NCBI RefSeq assembly: GCF_004361815.1
Contig: NZ_SNWA01000001.1
Coordinates: 3,472,001-3,536,000 of the forward strand
Source: Paraburkholderia sp. BL10I2N1
Lineage (GTDB): Bacteria > Pseudomonadota > Gammaproteobacteria > Burkholderiales > Burkholderiaceae
Reading direction: 5' to 3'
Length of the DNA stretch: 64,000 nt
Positions 52,902-61,753 of the stretch are shown here, piece after piece. The translations under genes and the position numbers were made by a program. The notes beneath the pieces were generated by a model that searched no databases, was not told the DNA's origin, and was given only the letters and a program-made list of their open reading frames with translations. The first letter of the stretch is position 1. Each line of letters opens with the position of its first letter.

Positions 52902-53504
52902 ATGAAAGTCGTACTTGAAAAAGTGTTTCCCCTCGCTGCCACGGCGGACAGCGCATGGCAGTTGATGCAGGACATCGAGGCCGTGGCCGGATGCATGCCG
53001 GGCGCGAAGATCACCGAGCGCATCGACGCGACGCATTACAAAGGGACCATCACTGTGCGGCTTGGGCCGGCCACGATGTCGTTCAAGGGTGAGATCGAGG
53101 TGATCGACCTCGATGCACCGGCGCGCAGCCTGCATCTGGTGGGCAAAGGCGCGGATGCGACGGGTACGTCGGCGGCGTCGATGGATCTCGTCGCTGCGGT
53201 GCGAGCCGCGGGTGATGCATGCGAGCTGACCGGCAGGAGCGAGGTGACGATGAGCGGCAAGGCGGCCGCCCTCGGCGGGCGCCTGATGCAGCCGGTGGCG
53301 GACCAGATGCTCAAACAGTTTGTGGCCAACTTCGCGGCGCGTCTCGCGACCTTGCAGTCGGCTGCCGCGTCATTGTCCGATGCCGAAGCGGCTTCCGTGA
53401 CGCCTGAGAACGACGCACCGCATTCCGAACTGAACGGCCTCGCGCTGGCGTGGGCCGTCATACGTGACTGGCTGCGCGGCCTTTTCTCCCGCAAGACGGC
53501 CTGA
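52902..53504 (+). CDS. coxG: CoxG, SRPBCC-family CODH membrane-anchoring protein
   Basis: The 200-residue protein has an SRPBCC domain (1-150; ADSAWQLMQDIEAVAGCMPGA), an Ala/Ser-rich linker and a C-terminal amphipathic or membrane helix (AWAVIRDWLRGLFSRK). CoxG of other carboxydotrophs recruits CO dehydrogenase to the membrane and can shuttle quinone. It sits between coxL and coxD, as in many cox operons. Confidence 0.9.
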   Translation: MKVVLEKVFPLAATADSAWQLMQDIEAVAGCMPGAKITERIDATHYKGTITVRLGPATMSFKGEIEVIDLDAPARSLHLVGKGADATGTSAASMDLVAAVRAAGDACELTGRSEVTMSGKAAALGGRLMQPVADQMLKQFVANFAARLATLQSAAASLSDAEAASVTPENDAPHSELNGLALAWAVIRDWLRGLFSRKTA

Positions 53505-53518
53505 GTATCGAGGCGTCC

Positions 53519-54412
53519 ATGGCGACCGATCGGATGAACGACGTCGTGAGCCTGCAGCAGCGGCTGGAGCGGCATGGCTTTATCGCCGAGCGCAGCTTTG
53601 CCGCCACCTTGCTGCTGACGATGGAGATGCGCCGCCCGCTGTTGCTGGAAGGCGAGGCCGGTGTCGGCAAGACGGAAGTCGCCAAGGCGCTGGCGCGGCT
53701 GCTCGATACGCGACTCATTCGCCTGCAATGCTACGAAGGCCTCGATGTGCACTCAGCGCTGTACGAGTGGAACTATCAGCACCAGTTGCTGGCGATCAAA
53801 TTGCTGGAGCAGGACGAGCGGTCTATCCCGGACAAGGAACAGGATATTTTCTCCGCACGCTATCTGCTCAAGCGTCCACTGCTCGAAGCGATCACGACGA
53901 CACCCGCGCCGGTTTTGCTGATCGACGAAATCGACCGCACCGACGAGGCATTTGAAGCCTATCTGCTGGAGCTGCTCTCCGATTTCCAGCTGTCGATTCC
54001 GGAACTGGGCGTAATACGCGCGACCGAGCGGCCGTTCGTGATTCTGACTTCGAACGGCACCCGGGAGATCTCCGATGCACTGCGCCGTCGATGTCTGTAC
54101 CAGTACGTCGACTATCCGGGTTTCGAGAAGGAGTTGCGCATCGTCCGCACCCAGGTTCCCGACGTGCCGGAGAAGCTGGCGCGACAGATCGTCGAATTCG
54201 TGCAGTCGGTTCGGCAGATGGATATGCAGAAAAAGCCCGGCCTGGCGGAAACGCTCGACTGGGTGGCCGCACTGCTGCGTCTCGGCGTGAGCGCGATCGA
54301 TACGGACGGCGTCGAACAGATCATGGATTCACTCTCCGCGCTGCTGAAGACGCGCGAGGATCAGGCCGGCCTGACACGGCCGGTCGTTGAAAAACTGGTG
54401 GCGTCATGTTGA
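53519..54412 (+). CDS. coxD: CoxD, MoxR-type AAA+ ATPase for CODH maturation
   Basis: The 297-residue protein has Walker A GEAGVGKT at residues 45-52, Walker B LLIDEIDR near 140, sensor 1 near TSNGTRE and an arginine-rich RRRC segment. In Oligotropha CoxD is a chaperone-like ATPase needed to sulfurate the Mo centre. It is 14 bases after coxG and overlaps coxE by seven bases, so these maturation genes are translated together. Confidence 0.93.
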   Translation: MATDRMNDVVSLQQRLERHGFIAERSFAATLLLTMEMRRPLLLEGEAGVGKTEVAKALARLLDTRLIRLQCYEGLDVHSALYEWNYQHQLLAIKLLEQDERSIPDKEQDIFSARYLLKRPLLEAITTTPAPVLLIDEIDRTDEAFEAYLLELLSDFQLSIPELGVIRATERPFVILTSNGTREISDALRRRCLYQYVDYPGFEKELRIVRTQVPDVPEKLARQIVEFVQSVRQMDMQKKPGLAETLDWVAALLRLGVSAIDTDGVEQIMDSLSALLKTREDQAGLTRPVVEKLVASC

Positions 54413-55611
54413 CGGGCATTCCTTGCGCTGCGGATCGCGCGTTGCCACGAGGGGTGGAAGCGGCATTGGTCGCGCGCTATACCGGCTTTGCCCAATGGCT
54501 GCGCGCCAACGATTTTCATGTGACCAGCAGCGACGTGGCCGCCTCGATGGAGGTCGCGGAACGCATGGGACAGCTGGACAGCATGTTGCTGCGCTGGAGC
54601 CTGCGCTCGTTGCTGTGTTCGCGCGCGGAAGAATGGCGGCGCTTCGACGCACTGTTCGACGCTTATTTCATGCGGCCGAATCGCCGCAAACTGGTCGAAA
54701 CACGAGCCGGCGGTGCCGGCCGGATCGAGCCGGACACCAGCGCAGGAGACAACCGGGATGACAGCGAAGGCCAACCGCTGTCTCTGACCGGACGCGGCGG
54801 TGAGCCGGCATCCGCGAGTGGCCGTGCAGCCGGGCAGGGAGCATCCGCGGAAACCTCGTTTGCGCACGCGGACTTCCGTCACCTCAACCAGCCCGACGAA
54901 CTGTTTGCCATCGACGACGCGATCCGGCGTTTCGCGCGGCGTTTGCGGGGTATCCAGATTCGCCGCGAAGCGCGCGCGAGCGCCGGCCGTGTCATCGACA
55001 TGGCATGGACGATCAGGCGCAGCATTTCGAGCGGCGGCCAGCCACTCGATCTCGCGTGGCGGCGCAAGCGGCGGCTGCGGCCGCGCATCGTGCTGCTGCT
55101 CGACGTGAGCCGCTCGATGAGCCTGTACAGCTTCTTCTATCTGCGGCTCGCACGCGTCCTGAGTGCGCGGGTCTCCGACGTGCATTGCTTCATCTTCCAT
55201 ACGCGGCTGGTGGGCGTCGAACAGGCCTTGCGCGACCCCGATCCATGGCGCTCGCAGGAGCGCCTGCAATTGCTCTCGGCAGGGTGGGCAGGGGGCACGC
55301 GCATCGGCGACAGTCTCGAGGAATTCAATCAGCAGCATGCAACGAGGCTGCTTCATTCACGCACGGCCGTCGTGGTTGTGAGCGACGGCTACGATGCGGG
55401 CGACCCCGCGTCCCTGCAACAGGCGCTCGCGAAGATCCGGCGGCGTTGCCGGTGTCTCGTCTGGCTCAACCCGCTTGCGAGCCATGCCGGTTTCACACCT
55501 GCAAGCGTCGGCATGCAGGCAGCCATGCCCTATGTCGATCTGCTGGCGGGCGCGCGCGATCTGGCAAGTCTCGAACGCGTATTACCTCAAGTGTTGTCCG
55601 TCCTGCAATGA
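54406..55611 (+). CDS. coxE: CoxE, VWA-domain CODH maturation protein
   Basis: The 401-residue protein has a helical N-terminal domain, a variable Gly/Ser-rich linker (about 100-150) and a VWA domain. The domain contains the MIDAS motif DVSRSMS (near 232) and the GTRIGDSL and VVSDGYDAGDP segments of the metal site. CoxE partners CoxD; in Oligotropha both are needed to complete the Mo-Cu site. It overlaps coxD and coxF at its ends. Confidence 0.92.
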   Translation: MLTGIPCAADRALPRGVEAALVARYTGFAQWLRANDFHVTSSDVAASMEVAERMGQLDSMLLRWSLRSLLCSRAEEWRRFDALFDAYFMRPNRRKLVETRAGGAGRIEPDTSAGDNRDDSEGQPLSLTGRGGEPASASGRAAGQGASAETSFAHADFRHLNQPDELFAIDDAIRRFARRLRGIQIRREARASAGRVIDMAWTIRRSISSGGQPLDLAWRRKRRLRPRIVLLLDVSRSMSLYSFFYLRLARVLSARVSDVHCFIFHTRLVGVEQALRDPDPWRSQERLQLLSAGWAGGTRIGDSLEEFNQQHATRLLHSRTAVVVVSDGYDAGDPASLQQALAKIRRRCRCLVWLNPLASHAGFTPASVGMQAAMPYVDLLAGARDLASLERVLPQVLSVLQ

Positions 55612-56663
55612 AGGCCGATACCCTTTTACAGCTCGAACAGCGGCTGATCGACGAAGCCGAGCCGTTTGCGGTGGTGACCGTGATTCGCGCGGCGCCGCCC
55701 ACTTCCGCGTGGGTGGGTGCCCAGGCGCTGGTGGATAACGACGGGGCTCTGCACGGCTGGATCGGCGGCGGCTGTTCACGGGCGATCGTGATCGAGGCGG
55801 CCCGCCAGGCGATCCGATCGGGACTGCCGAAGCGCGTTCGCATCAGCAACGAGCGGGTAGCGCCGGAGGCCGATGTCGAGGCGCACGCCATGCCGTGTGC
55901 CAGCAATGGCGCGATGGAACTCTTCATACAGCCTACGGTGCCCGCGCCGTCCGTGCTCGTGCTGGGTTCGACGCCCACGGCGCTGGAAGCCTGTGTGCTG
56001 GCGCAGCGTGTCGGGCTGCGCGTATCTGCGGCAGCCCACGTTACCGCGCCGCTGGCTGCGCTCGGCTTGCAACGGGTGATCCAGGGGTTCGATGCCGACG
56101 CCCTGAACGGGGTCGAGCCGCAACTGATTCTGGTGGCGACCCAGGGCGACAGCGACGAAGACGCCCTTGAAGCAGCCTTGCGCAGCGTTGCCGCGGTGGT
56201 GTTGCTGGTCGCCAGCCGGCGCAAGGCGGACAGGTTGCGTGAAGCGATGCTGGCGCGCGGAATTACCCCAGCACGCCTTGCTGCGCTCTATGCGCCTGCC
56301 GGCCCTGCGATCCACGCGCACACGCCGCAGGAGATTGCGCTGGGCGCGGTCGCCGGGCTGGTCACGCTGCGCCGCGAACTGGAGCAGGCGGCCGCCGATG
56401 CGTCCGCCTCGATGCTGGCTGGAGCCGAAACGGTGCCGGTTTTGCCGCCGTGCGAATCGATAGCCTCGGTCGAACTTTCTCCGGCGCGTTATCTCAACCC
56501 CGTTTGCGGTATGGCCATCGATATCGCATCGGCGAAGCATGTGATCGACAGCCAGGGACAGCGCGTCTATTTCTGTTGCGACGGCTGCAAGATCGAGTTC
56601 GAACGCGATCCCGACAGGTATCTGGCGATTGCGCGAGGCACAGCGCACAAGGCGAGAACATAA
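55608..56663 (+). CDS. coxF: CoxF/XdhC family maturation protein fused to a YHS domain
   Basis: The 351-residue protein has an N-terminal XdhC_CoxI domain (GWIGGGCSRAIVIEAARQAI, near 50-70) and an XdhC C-terminal Rossmann domain (about 115-260). A Cys-rich YHS domain (about 296-343) follows with NPVCGM and YFCCDGCKIEFERDPDRYL. XdhC/CoxF-type proteins deliver the Mo cofactor or finish the metal site. YHS domains bind metals and are common in copper proteins. The ATG overlaps the coxE stop by four bases (ATGA). Confidence 0.9.
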   Translation: MKADTLLQLEQRLIDEAEPFAVVTVIRAAPPTSAWVGAQALVDNDGALHGWIGGGCSRAIVIEAARQAIRSGLPKRVRISNERVAPEADVEAHAMPCASNGAMELFIQPTVPAPSVLVLGSTPTALEACVLAQRVGLRVSAAAHVTAPLAALGLQRVIQGFDADALNGVEPQLILVATQGDSDEDALEAALRSVAAVVLLVASRRKADRLREAMLARGITPARLAALYAPAGPAIHAHTPQEIALGAVAGLVTLRRELEQAAADASASMLAGAETVPVLPPCESIASVELSPARYLNPVCGMAIDIASAKHVIDSQGQRVYFCCDGCKIEFERDPDRYLAIARGTAHKART

Positions 56664-56677
56664 GCGACACGGGGAGG

Positions 56678-57301
56678 ATGACCGGGCCACCGTGCGCGCC
56701 GACGTTCTCGGCGGTCGTGCTGGCTGCCGGGTTGTCATCACGGATGCAGGGTCAGCACAAGTTGCTGCTGCCGATCGGCGGACAGCCGGCCGTCAGGCGC
56801 ACAGTGAGTGCACTCGCCGCAGCGGGCCCGGAGGAAATCGTGGTGGTGACCGGCTTCAAAGGGCGTGCCGTCATGGAAGCGCTGGATGGCTTGCCGGTCA
56901 GGTTCCAGAGCAATCCGCGCTACGAAGAAGGACAAATGACGTCGGTAGCGGCTGGTGTGGGCGCACTCGGCGCCCCCTGCAACGTGGTGATGGTTTGCCT
57001 CGCGGACCAGGTGCTGCTGGATGCTGCCGACTACCGGGAACTGATCGGCGCGTTTGCCGCGATGTCGCACGGGTCGATCCTGGTTCCGGTATTCAACGGG
57101 CAGCGCGGCAATCCGGTGGCTTTTTCGGCGAGCTATGCAGCAGAGGTCATCAGCGGACACGTCAATCCCGGGTGCCGCAAACTGATTGCCGAGCATCCCG
57201 AGGAGGTCTTCGTCCATGAAGCCGCGCATGATCGCTTCACGATCGATATGGACACGCCCGAGGATTACGCGCGCATTCTGGCGCGCGTCGGCTTGAATTA
57301 A
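56678..57301 (+). CDS. mocA: MocA/MobA-like molybdenum cofactor cytidylyltransferase
   Basis: The 207-residue protein is a nucleotidyltransferase with LAAGLSSRMQGQHKLLLPI near residue 15, CLADQVLLD near 106 and RGNPVAF near 142. Enzymes of this class add CMP to molybdopterin to make the MCD cofactor used by CoxL. Its place after coxF fits that job. GGGGAGG directly precedes the ATG with almost no spacing. The operon appears to end here; the nearest hairpin at 57331 serves the opposite strand. Confidence 0.9.
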   Translation: MTGPPCAPTFSAVVLAAGLSSRMQGQHKLLLPIGGQPAVRRTVSALAAAGPEEIVVVTGFKGRAVMEALDGLPVRFQSNPRYEEGQMTSVAAGVGALGAPCNVVMVCLADQVLLDAADYRELIGAFAAMSHGSILVPVFNGQRGNPVAFSASYAAEVISGHVNPGCRKLIAEHPEEVFVHEAAHDRFTIDMDTPEDYARILARVGLN

Positions 57302-57330
57302 TCGCGGGTCAATCGTGGACGAGCGTGGAG

Positions 57331-57363
57331 AAAAAAAGAAATGCCCAGTCCGGAGACTGGGCA
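57331..57363 (-). terminator. Intrinsic terminator of the minus-strand DUF4148 genes
   Basis: On the minus strand a nine-base stem (TGCCCAGTC with GACTGGGCA, four-base loop, 57342-57363) is followed by TTTCTTTTTTT (57341-57331). It lies about 130 bases after the DUF4148-gene stop. On the plus strand there is no T-run, so it is directional. Confidence 0.75.
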
Positions 57364-57489
57364 AAACCACCAGGCTTCTGGCGGAGGAGGAGTTCTATAT
57401 CGGCAAGAGCAGGCCCGCGCTTTCGTCTTGCATGGCTTCCCTGTGGTGGCCGGTACTTTTACCGGCTCAATTCGTCCTGGTGCGGTCGA

Positions 57490-57822
57490 TTAGCGACCGA
57501 TCACATACACCGGCGGCGAGTACGAGCTGGCCCTCACCTCGACGCGCTGGCCAGCCTGCGTCGTACCGCTCACGCCCGGACCGAAGCCGGTTGCATCGGC
57601 TTGCGTACCGCCGTTTTGTGACGCAACGCGGGCTTCCGCAGCCTGGATGTCGGACGGGTAATACGGGTCGCGACCGTGGGACGGGCTATAGCCGGCCTGT
57701 TCCACCTGCACCAGTTCAGCGCGAACCTGCGCACGGGTAACCGGCTGGTTCGACTGGGCGAACGACGCGACGGGAACAGCGAGCACCGCGGCGATGGCAA
57801 CCGCCTGAATGAGTGACTTCAT
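57490..57822 (-). CDS. DUF4148 exported protein
   Basis: The 110-residue protein has a signal peptide (MKSLIQAVAIAAVLAVPVASFAQ) and the DUF4148 core QPVTRAQVRAELVQVEQAGY with a following YYPSDIQAAEARV. The family is abundant in Burkholderia and neighbours, predicted periplasmic, of unknown function. The ATG at 57822 has GGAGGT upstream. Confidence 0.88.
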   Translation of the reverse strand: MKSLIQAVAIAAVLAVPVASFAQSNQPVTRAQVRAELVQVEQAGYSPSHGRDPYYPSDIQAAEARVASQNGGTQADATGFGPGVSGTTQAGQRVEVRASSYSPPVYVIGR

Positions 57823-57893
57823 GATCATTGACCTCCACAGATTGTTTGATTGACTGCTTTCAACGCGTGCGGCCTGCAGCCGCAATCGTAGGC

Positions 57894-58163
57894 TCAATGG
57901 CCGAAGTACACCGAGCGCGGACCGGAAAGCGCCTCACGGGTGCCCGATTGCGACGATTGCGCGCTCACGCCGCCAATTGAGCTGTTGACTGTCGCACTGG
58001 CGCGCTCGGCCGCGACGGTCTGTGCGCTCTGGCCTTGTTGCGATGCCGGTGCGCCGACGCCCGGGCGATAGAACGGTGCCGGGCCATAGCCACTGGCAAA
58101 GGCGGGTGCAGCGATCGACACAGAGGCAGCAACCAGCAGGGCAGCGATAAGCTTGTTCGTCAT
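57894..58163 (-). CDS. Small exported protein, DUF4148 neighbour
   Basis: The 89-residue protein has a signal peptide (MTNKLIAALLVAASVSIAAPAFA) and a short Gly/Ala/Ser/Gln-rich mature part ending SGPRSVYFGH. It lacks the DUF4148 core but resembles short secreted companions of such genes. It lies 71 bases upstream of the DUF4148 gene on the same strand and probably shares its terminator. No function is known. Confidence 0.68.
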   Translation of the reverse strand: MTNKLIAALLVAASVSIAAPAFASGYGPAPFYRPGVGAPASQQGQSAQTVAAERASATVNSSIGGVSAQSSQSGTREALSGPRSVYFGH

Positions 58164-58431
58164 GACTGGACTCCAATAACGTTTTGACTTCGATTCAGGA
58201 AGGCGTCGTGACAGGCACCGGTGAGGTGTGTCCGCAACGTCGATGGAGGCAGTCTATATCGTTGCTATTGAATATTTGTATCGATAGCCTGAAATGATAT
58301 TTCGCGATTTGCTGCCAATCCCGGTGGTATCGCAGCAAGCGGATTTGATGTGTGAGACGTCCTCGACAGTTCAAACCACTATGACGATCGGCGGTCAAAG
58401 ATATGGAATACTCGTGCAGGCAGGAGGCGCG

Positions 58432-58599
58432 ATGGACACCAGATCAATGCTGCGGTGCATTTGCGCCGGTTTGCTTGCATGCACCTTTATCGTCATTCTT
58501 GCTGGATGCGATACGCTGGACGCGCCGCGAGCGCTCGAATGGCCGGGTCCGCACGCGCCGTATCCTTTCCCGGACGACATTCCTCACCGCACCGAATGA
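58432..58599 (+). CDS. Short lipoprotein (55 residues)
   Basis: The frame encodes a signal peptide with lipobox LAGC near residues 23-26 (FIVILAGCDTLDAP), then a Pro-rich tail of 30 residues. CAGGAGGCG lies directly before the ATG at 58432. It is a plausible small outer-membrane lipoprotein with no recognised family. The in-frame extension upstream lacks a ribosome-binding site. Confidence 0.55.
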   Translation: MDTRSMLRCICAGLLACTFIVILAGCDTLDAPRALEWPGPHAPYPFPDDIPHRTE

Positions 58600-58976
58600 G
58601 CGGATGCGCCTGGGCGTCTTGTCGACCGCCTGAATCGGCGCCCTCGCGTTGATCCGTTGATCGTCCGGAGCCGGTCTATCTATCCCCAATACCGAGACCT
58701 GCAGGAAACTTGCACGGTCGTTTCCTTATGCGATGTGCAATTGGACGACGATTCAATCGTATTGAGAGGAGAACAAGCCGAGTGGCACTGGCATCTATGC
58801 ACGTGCTTACCCGATTCCTGGGCCTGACCTTGTTCCTGTGCGGTCCAACAGACTTTCCCGTCGGCAGTTGGACCTGCGATTGACGACTTCCGCGTGCGTG
58901 CGATGACCCGTTCCCTGAAACGGCGCTCTTCGCGCCCCGTTGTTCCCGCACTGCGGCATGCGATGCGGAGGAGGGT
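58600..58976. other. Intergenic region upstream of the cytochrome P450 gene
   Basis: 377 bases before the P450 gene. One short frame (GTG 58782 to TGA 58883, 33 residues, starting MALASMHVLTRFLGL) has AGGAG about 11 bases upstream; it is hydrophobic and could be a leader peptide, but support is thin. No other element was recognised. Confidence 0.35.
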
Positions 58977-60404
58977 ATGGCGGACCTGCAGCTAGACAAT
59001 GAAGAACTTTCGCGGACCGTCGCAGATTTGCCGTGCCCGCCTGGTTTGCCGCTGCTGGGAAATCTTTTCCAGCTCGCGCCCGCGAAATTTCACCTGACAC
59101 TCGAGCAATGGGCGAAGCGACTCGGTTCGCCATACCGGGTTCAGCTTGGCACCATTCCGATGACCGTGTGGACCCAGGCGGACCTGTTCCAGACTGTCAT
59201 GCGGGAACGTCCTCACCGGTATCGACGCTTTGCTCCCATTGAGTCCGTGATGGCCGAGCTTGGCGGCAACGGTCTCTTTTCCGCCGAAGGCGCTGCCTGG
59301 GAACCGCAGCGCCGGCTTGTCATGCACGCGCTGTCCTTTTCCAACATCAAGGCCTTCTACCCAACGCTTGCAGCGATCACCGAGCGTCTTTACGTTCATC
59401 TGCAACACGCGGCAGCGCGAAATCGAACGCTCGAAATGACAGAGGAACTCAAGCGCTACACAGTGGACGTGACAAGTGCGCTCGCATTCGGCGAAGACCC
59501 CCACACGATCGAACAGGAGCAGGGCGTCATCCAGGAGCAGCTTGCGGAGATAATGCCTGCACTGCAGAGGCGTGTTACTGCGCTATTTCCTTACTGGCGC
59601 TACGTTACGCTTCCCCGCGACCGGCGCCTGAACCAGGCGATGGTGGAGGTGCATCGCTACGTTCAGAGAATGATCGAAAGAGCGCGAGAGCGCATGCGCG
59701 AGTTGCCTGGCGAGATGCCGCGCAACCTGCTCGAAGCGATGCTCGCGGCGCGCGACGAGCCACACTCGACGATCACGGACGAACAGATCGCCGCGAACGT
59801 CCTCACGCTTCTGGTCGCAGGGGAGGACACGACGGCTAACGCCATTGCGTGGACCTTGATGTACCTGGCTGCGGACGTCGACCTGCAGGATCGGCTTTTC
59901 GAACATTCCCGTCAGGCGCTCGGTCAGTCGGCCGTCTGCCCGGACTACGACGCACTCAAGCACCTTGATCTATGCGAGGCGGTCTGCGATGAGGCACTCA
60001 GGCTGCGGCCAGTTGCTGCAGTACAGACCTTCGAGCCATTGGCCGATGTATGCCTTGGCGGCGTCGCTTTGCCGGCCGGCACGCGGATGCTATTCCTCAC
60101 GCGGCCGGCCATGCTGGATCCCCATAATTTTGCGCATCCGGAAGCGTTCGACGCTGACCGCTGGAAACATCCGCACGCCCCATCGGAAGGCGCGCACGAA
60201 CAGAGGGCCTATCTGACATTCGGCGCGGGACCGCGAGTCTGCCCCGGGCGTTATCTCGCGGGCGTCGAGATGAGACTGATTGTTTCGATGCTGGTGGCCC
60301 ACTTCAGGATCGAACTGACAATCGACCCAGCCAAGATCAAGGAGGTATCCGCCTTCACGATGGTGCCGGCCAGGATGCCGGTGAGACTACGCTTTCGTAC
60401 CTGA
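58977..60404 (+). CDS. Cytochrome P450
   Basis: The 475-residue protein has the I-helix oxygen-binding motif LVAGEDTTANAIAW near 277, the ExxR of the K helix in DEALRLRPVA near 338 and the haem ligand Cys422 in FGAGPRVCPGRYL. It begins with a Pro-rich segment PCPPGLPLLGNLF as in class II-like enzymes, without a transmembrane anchor. It should use electrons from ferredoxin or a reductase to oxidise an unknown hydrophobic substrate. No redox partner gene is adjacent. GGAGG precedes the ATG. Confidence 0.92.
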   Translation: MADLQLDNEELSRTVADLPCPPGLPLLGNLFQLAPAKFHLTLEQWAKRLGSPYRVQLGTIPMTVWTQADLFQTVMRERPHRYRRFAPIESVMAELGGNGLFSAEGAAWEPQRRLVMHALSFSNIKAFYPTLAAITERLYVHLQHAAARNRTLEMTEELKRYTVDVTSALAFGEDPHTIEQEQGVIQEQLAEIMPALQRRVTALFPYWRYVTLPRDRRLNQAMVEVHRYVQRMIERARERMRELPGEMPRNLLEAMLAARDEPHSTITDEQIAANVLTLLVAGEDTTANAIAWTLMYLAADVDLQDRLFEHSRQALGQSAVCPDYDALKHLDLCEAVCDEALRLRPVAAVQTFEPLADVCLGGVALPAGTRMLFLTRPAMLDPHNFAHPEAFDADRWKHPHAPSEGAHEQRAYLTFGAGPRVCPGRYLAGVEMRLIVSMLVAHFRIELTIDPAKIKEVSAFTMVPARMPVRLRFRT

Positions 60405-60534
60405 TCGACTGTCGGTCCGACGCACCCGCTGCTGGCGCAGCGGCTCCGTTTCTTCGGTTCCGATCCAGACCACGCTTACGTATTTTGAAGTTCCGACAGT
60501 TGGCCGCCGCGGCTGTGCACACCGTAGGACCGTG

Positions 60535-60900
60535 TCAATCAGCCGGGCGTCTGTCGGCGAGGGCGCGCTCGCAATCCGCCAGCACCTGCTGGACCAGCCT
60601 TGCCTGGAGATTGAGGTCGTCCGTATCCAGAATCTCTTCAACGGCGTCCCGCGCCCATTCGGCGTCGACAAACCAGGCATGCTGACGGGCGATGTCCAGC
60701 GCGAGCGCAGACAGCCTGGCGATACTCAGCCAGTCGGCGTCCCGCATGCGACGGTCCAGCCATTTGTGTGCCGCCTGCACGTGAAATGACGCGTCCGGCC
60801 AGGTCCCGTTCAGGTACCAGGCTCCAAGGCTCCCACAGGTGAGCCAGCAGAGGAGTTCCACGCGGTCACGTGGGCTCAGTTGGTGGCGTACATCACTCAT
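60535..60900 (-). CDS. Hypothetical helical protein (121 residues)
   Basis: The protein begins MSDVRHQLSPRDRVELLCW and is predicted almost wholly helical, with W-rich segments (CGSLGAWYLNGTWPDASFHV, KWLDRRMRDADWLS). It is soluble, with no signal peptide. I do not recognise a family. Codon composition looks like real coding sequence. It is convergent with the P450 gene. Confidence 0.55.
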   Translation of the reverse strand: MSDVRHQLSPRDRVELLCWLTCGSLGAWYLNGTWPDASFHVQAAHKWLDRRMRDADWLSIARLSALALDIARQHAWFVDAEWARDAVEEILDTDDLNLQARLVQQVLADCERALADRRPAD

Positions 60901-61190
60901 GGCGACGCTCGCGACTGTGAATTGCGTTCAGTTCCCGACGGCGCATGGGCCGTCCACTGATGCAATTACACGATATCACGGGGTGGAGTCAATGAGGTGG
61001 ACGGGCGTTCCGGCAGCCGGCGTGCATGACGTCGGGCGGCCGCCGGTGGCAGCGGCTTACCCCTGGATTGCCAACTCATCGATTGGGGGCGACATGCGTC
61101 GAGTGGCGCGTACATCGATCTTCGGGACGCCGGGTTCGGGGATCGCGCCACAAACGAACCGACGACATGACGCAGGTTGTCGATGTTTGA

Positions 61191-61544
61191 TTATTTGCTC
61201 AACGCCGACAGGTTCAACGCGTGCGAGCGGCCGATCCACGCAGCGGCGTCCCGATGGTCACGCAACGGGTTGCCCGTGTTCGGATGAAGGAACACATCGA
61301 GTTCGCCGTGATTCAACGAGAGCCACGCGAAAATCGAGGCGAAATGCTCACGCTCGAATGCGAGTTGGTACGACCATAGTGGATGGGGACCAACCGGGCG
61401 CTCGTGGAAGCGGCCCATTTGCAACATGCCTCCGAAGCGGGCTTCGATAGCCTCCCTGAAAGTCCACGCCGCATCGCGACTCGAAGAATCGAAATAGATG
61501 TGCGCGTGCCAGTTCAGGATTTCAGCAGGATCGATATAGGTCAT
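61191..61544 (-). CDS. DOPA 4,5-dioxygenase family protein
   Basis: The 117-residue protein carries the family histidines in NWHAHIYFD near residue 11, GRFHERPVGPHP near 43 and ELDVFLHPNTGNPLRDH near 81. These bind iron and match extradiol DOPA dioxygenases of plants and fungi and their bacterial homologues. The bacterial role is unknown; it may act on catechol derivatives. The ATG at 61544 is chosen where the family starts. It is alone between a hypothetical and the hip operon. Confidence 0.87.
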   Translation of the reverse strand: MTYIDPAEILNWHAHIYFDSSSRDAAWTFREAIEARFGGMLQMGRFHERPVGPHPLWSYQLAFEREHFASIFAWLSLNHGELDVFLHPNTGNPLRDHRDAAAWIGRSHALNLSALSK

Positions 61545-61753
61545 GGTGGGCTCAAACAGGTGGGGGCGGTCAGACGGATATTCTGCTCGAATTTCAACCA
61601 CCCATCGCGTCGGGCTTCGGCGGACGCAGGGCATGCGCGAATCTTCCGCCACGCGAGCGGACACGGCGCTCAACGGGTCCACCGGGTGCGGTCGCGTAGG
61701 TGCCGTTGACCACAAGAAGTGCAATCCCGTCGTCGTTCACTGCTCGCGCACGA

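Noticed and set aside
57441..57470. Inverted repeat GCCGGTA/TACCGGC as a terminator
   Set aside because: The stem is only seven bases with a four-base loop and lacks a T-run; the directional terminator at 57331 is stronger.
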